This document shows, one piece after another, positions 12,563 through 13,752 of a stretch of DNA of 13,752 nt. Under the pieces are notes generated by a model. The model was given only the letters and a program-made list of their open reading frames with translations. It searched no databases and was not told the origin of the DNA. The stretch's first letter is position 1. Every line of letters starts with the position of its first letter. The DNA lies in assembly GCA_011055475.1 (NCBI GenBank), contig DSDH01000423.1:1-13752 (forward strand), given 5' to 3'. Position numbers and translations under genes: made by a program. The stretch comes from Phycisphaerales bacterium (GTDB lineage Bacteria > Planctomycetota > Phycisphaerae > Sedimentisphaerales > Anaerohalosphaeraceae).

Positions 12563-13752
12563 TCATGAGCAGGGCATCTCCTCCTGTCCCGGCGCCTCGC
12601 AGGCATGCGTGTAGGCGGACAGTTCGCCGCCGTGGGTGTCCCAGCGTTCGTTGTGAGCCATGCGCGAGGCCTCCAGGTCGGAGGCGGCGGTGACGGGCGG
12701 GAGCAGGCTGCTGAGGCGCGTCGGGGCCAGGCCGAGGCGCGATTCGTAGATGACCTGGTAGGCCAGTACGCGGCGCACGTAGCCACGCGTCTCGTGATAG
12801 GGGATGAGTTCCGCCCAGATGTCCGCGTCCAGGGCGCCCTCTTCCGGCAGCCACTTGCTGACGCGGTGCGCCCCGGCGTTGTAGGCGGCGATGGAGAGGA
12901 TGGGATGGCCGCCGAAACGGTCCAGGTTGCGGCGCAGATAATAGGCGCCGATGGGCACGTTGACCGCGGGATCAAGCAGATCGTGCGCGTGGCCCAGCCG
13001 CAGATCCACGTGGCGCGCCATGTTGCGCGCGGTGCCGGGCATCACCTGCATCAGGCCCATGGCGCCGGCGTGGGAACGGGCGTCCAGCATGAAGGCACTC
13101 TCCTGGCGGGCCACCGCCATGGCCCAGGCGGGATTGATGCCCTGCCGGGCGGCCTGCTCCATCACCAACCGTACGTGGGCCAGCGGGAAGCGCAGTTCGA
13201 CATCGTCGAACTCCCGGGCGCGGGCGGCGGCGAAGATGGCGCGATCATGCCAGCCCCACTCGTGGGCCAGCAGCGAGGCCGCCTTGAGGTCTTCGGCGTC
13301 GAGCCCCGCGAGGGTGTGCTCCCATTCACGACGCGCCTCGATGTACCGGCCCAGGGCCAGCCATTCACGGGCCCGCTGCAGGGCCGGCCGCTCGACCAGG
13401 GCGCGGACGCGCTCGGCCGGCGCGCTCAGGGGGCGATGGCCGATGCGATAAGGCAGGCTCGCGCGGTCGGCGGAGAGAAAGCCGTAGAAGCTGCGTTCCG
13501 CGGCCAGGGCGGTGTAGAGCGCCCGGGCCTCGTCGGTTCGTCCCAGGGCTTCCAGGGCTCGCGCGCGCCAGTAGCGCCAGGCGTAGTCCTCACGCTGGCC
13601 GGGCTCCATGGCCTCGATGGCCCGGAGCACGGTCTTCCAGTCGCCGCCCGCCAGCCCTGCCCGCACGTGCCATTCCCGCAGCTGGGGGTCGAAGACCTCG
13701 TCGGGCAGCGCGTCCAGGTGCGGGATGCTGTCGGCGCCGGTGCGCAGCACCA
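12563..13752 (-). CDS. Soluble lytic murein transglycosylase (Slt type), C-terminal ~396 residues; 5' end outside window
   Basis: The visible portion starts at the window edge in the helical superhelix region (TPR-like helices such as WRYWRARALEALGR) and continues through the linker domain (FYGFLSADRASLPYRIG) into the SLT catalytic domain. The domain has RQESAF with the catalytic glutamate (residue 217 of the visible fragment), GLMQVMPGTA (232-241) and AYNAG (289-293), followed by the conserved RGYVRRVLAYQVIY helix. The enzyme cleaves peptidoglycan between MurNAc and GlcNAc, forming 1,6-anhydro ends, in the periplasm. E. coli Slt70 is 645 aa, so roughly 250 residues are likely missing upstream. 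After the catalytic domain comes an extra tail of about 45 residues with two cysteines (THACEAPGQEEMPCS), which is longer than the usual ending. The stop TGA is at 12565-12563. Confidence 0.92.
   Translation of the reverse strand, partial: VLRTGADSIPHLDALPDEVFDPQLREWHVRAGLAGGDWKTVLRAIEAMEPGQREDYAWRYWRARALEALGRTDEARALYTALAAERSFYGFLSADRASLPYRIGHRPLSAPAERVRALVERPALQRAREWLALGRYIEARREWEHTLAGLDAEDLKAASLLAHEWGWHDRAIFAAARAREFDDVELRFPLAHVRLVMEQAARQGINPAWAMAVARQESAFMLDARSHAGAMGLMQVMPGTARNMARHVDLRLGHAHDLLDPAVNVPIGAYYLRRNLDRFGGHPILSIAAYNAGAHRVSKWLPEEGALDADIWAELIPYHETRGYVRRVLAYQVIYESRLGLAPTRLSSLLPPVTAASDLEASRMAHNERWDTHGGELSAYTHACEAPGQEEMPCS

Noticed and set aside
1..13752. CRISPR arrays, insertion sequences, tRNA or rRNA genes, riboswitches
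   Set aside because: I saw no regularly spaced repeats, transposase motifs, terminal inverted repeats, cloverleaf with a TTCGA arm or known aptamer in reading both strands; this was by eye only, without covariance models.

Overview
The window reads as an ordinary chromosomal stretch of a high-GC Gram-negative bacterium, most likely a gammaproteobacterium. The reasons are dense GC-rich coding on both strands, Sec signal peptides on periplasmic proteins, an Slt-type lytic transglycosylase, a YkgJ-family cysteine-cluster protein, a YadS/YicG-type membrane protein and a CHASE-PAS-GGDEF-EAL-CZB signalling protein. The species assignment is inference. I see no phage, transposase, CRISPR, rRNA or tRNA signal.

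Left part (1-3501): the 3' end of a + strand gene (perhaps a methyltransferase) converges on a broken minus-strand diguanylate cyclase. Its membrane sensor half is joined, out of frame, to only the last ~25 residues of a GGDEF domain. A divergent MFS transporter and a YadS/TRIC-like membrane protein follow on the + strand. Next comes a second broken minus-strand gene: about 58 N-terminal residues of an SLC13-type permease joined, out of frame, to what looks like its last ~9 residues. A small YkgJ-family protein with a probable TTG start closes this part.

Middle (3517-9336): a minus-strand pair encodes a periplasmic thioredoxin-fold protein (CGYC) and a secreted protein with seven beta-propeller-like repeats. 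Their stop and start codons share one base, so they are probably translationally coupled. Upstream lies a 1305-residue cyclic-di-GMP protein with CHASE, three PAS, GGDEF (with an RxxD I-site), EAL and a C-terminal zinc-binding CZB domain. A perfect 8-bp-arm dyad sits in the gap before the thioredoxin gene.

Right part (9415-13752): all on the minus strand. It holds an unrecognised polytopic membrane protein, an exported metallo-beta-lactamase-fold hydrolase broken by one extra G in a seven-G run, a DUF998 membrane protein, and the C-terminal ~396 residues of a soluble lytic transglycosylase that runs off the window.

The most unusual aspect is gene decay. Two genes within ~3 kb keep both ends but have lost their middles, and a third carries a one-base homopolymer frameshift. 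This may be real genome erosion or assembly and sequencing error; raw reads would settle it. I did not find a convincing new defence or biosynthetic system.
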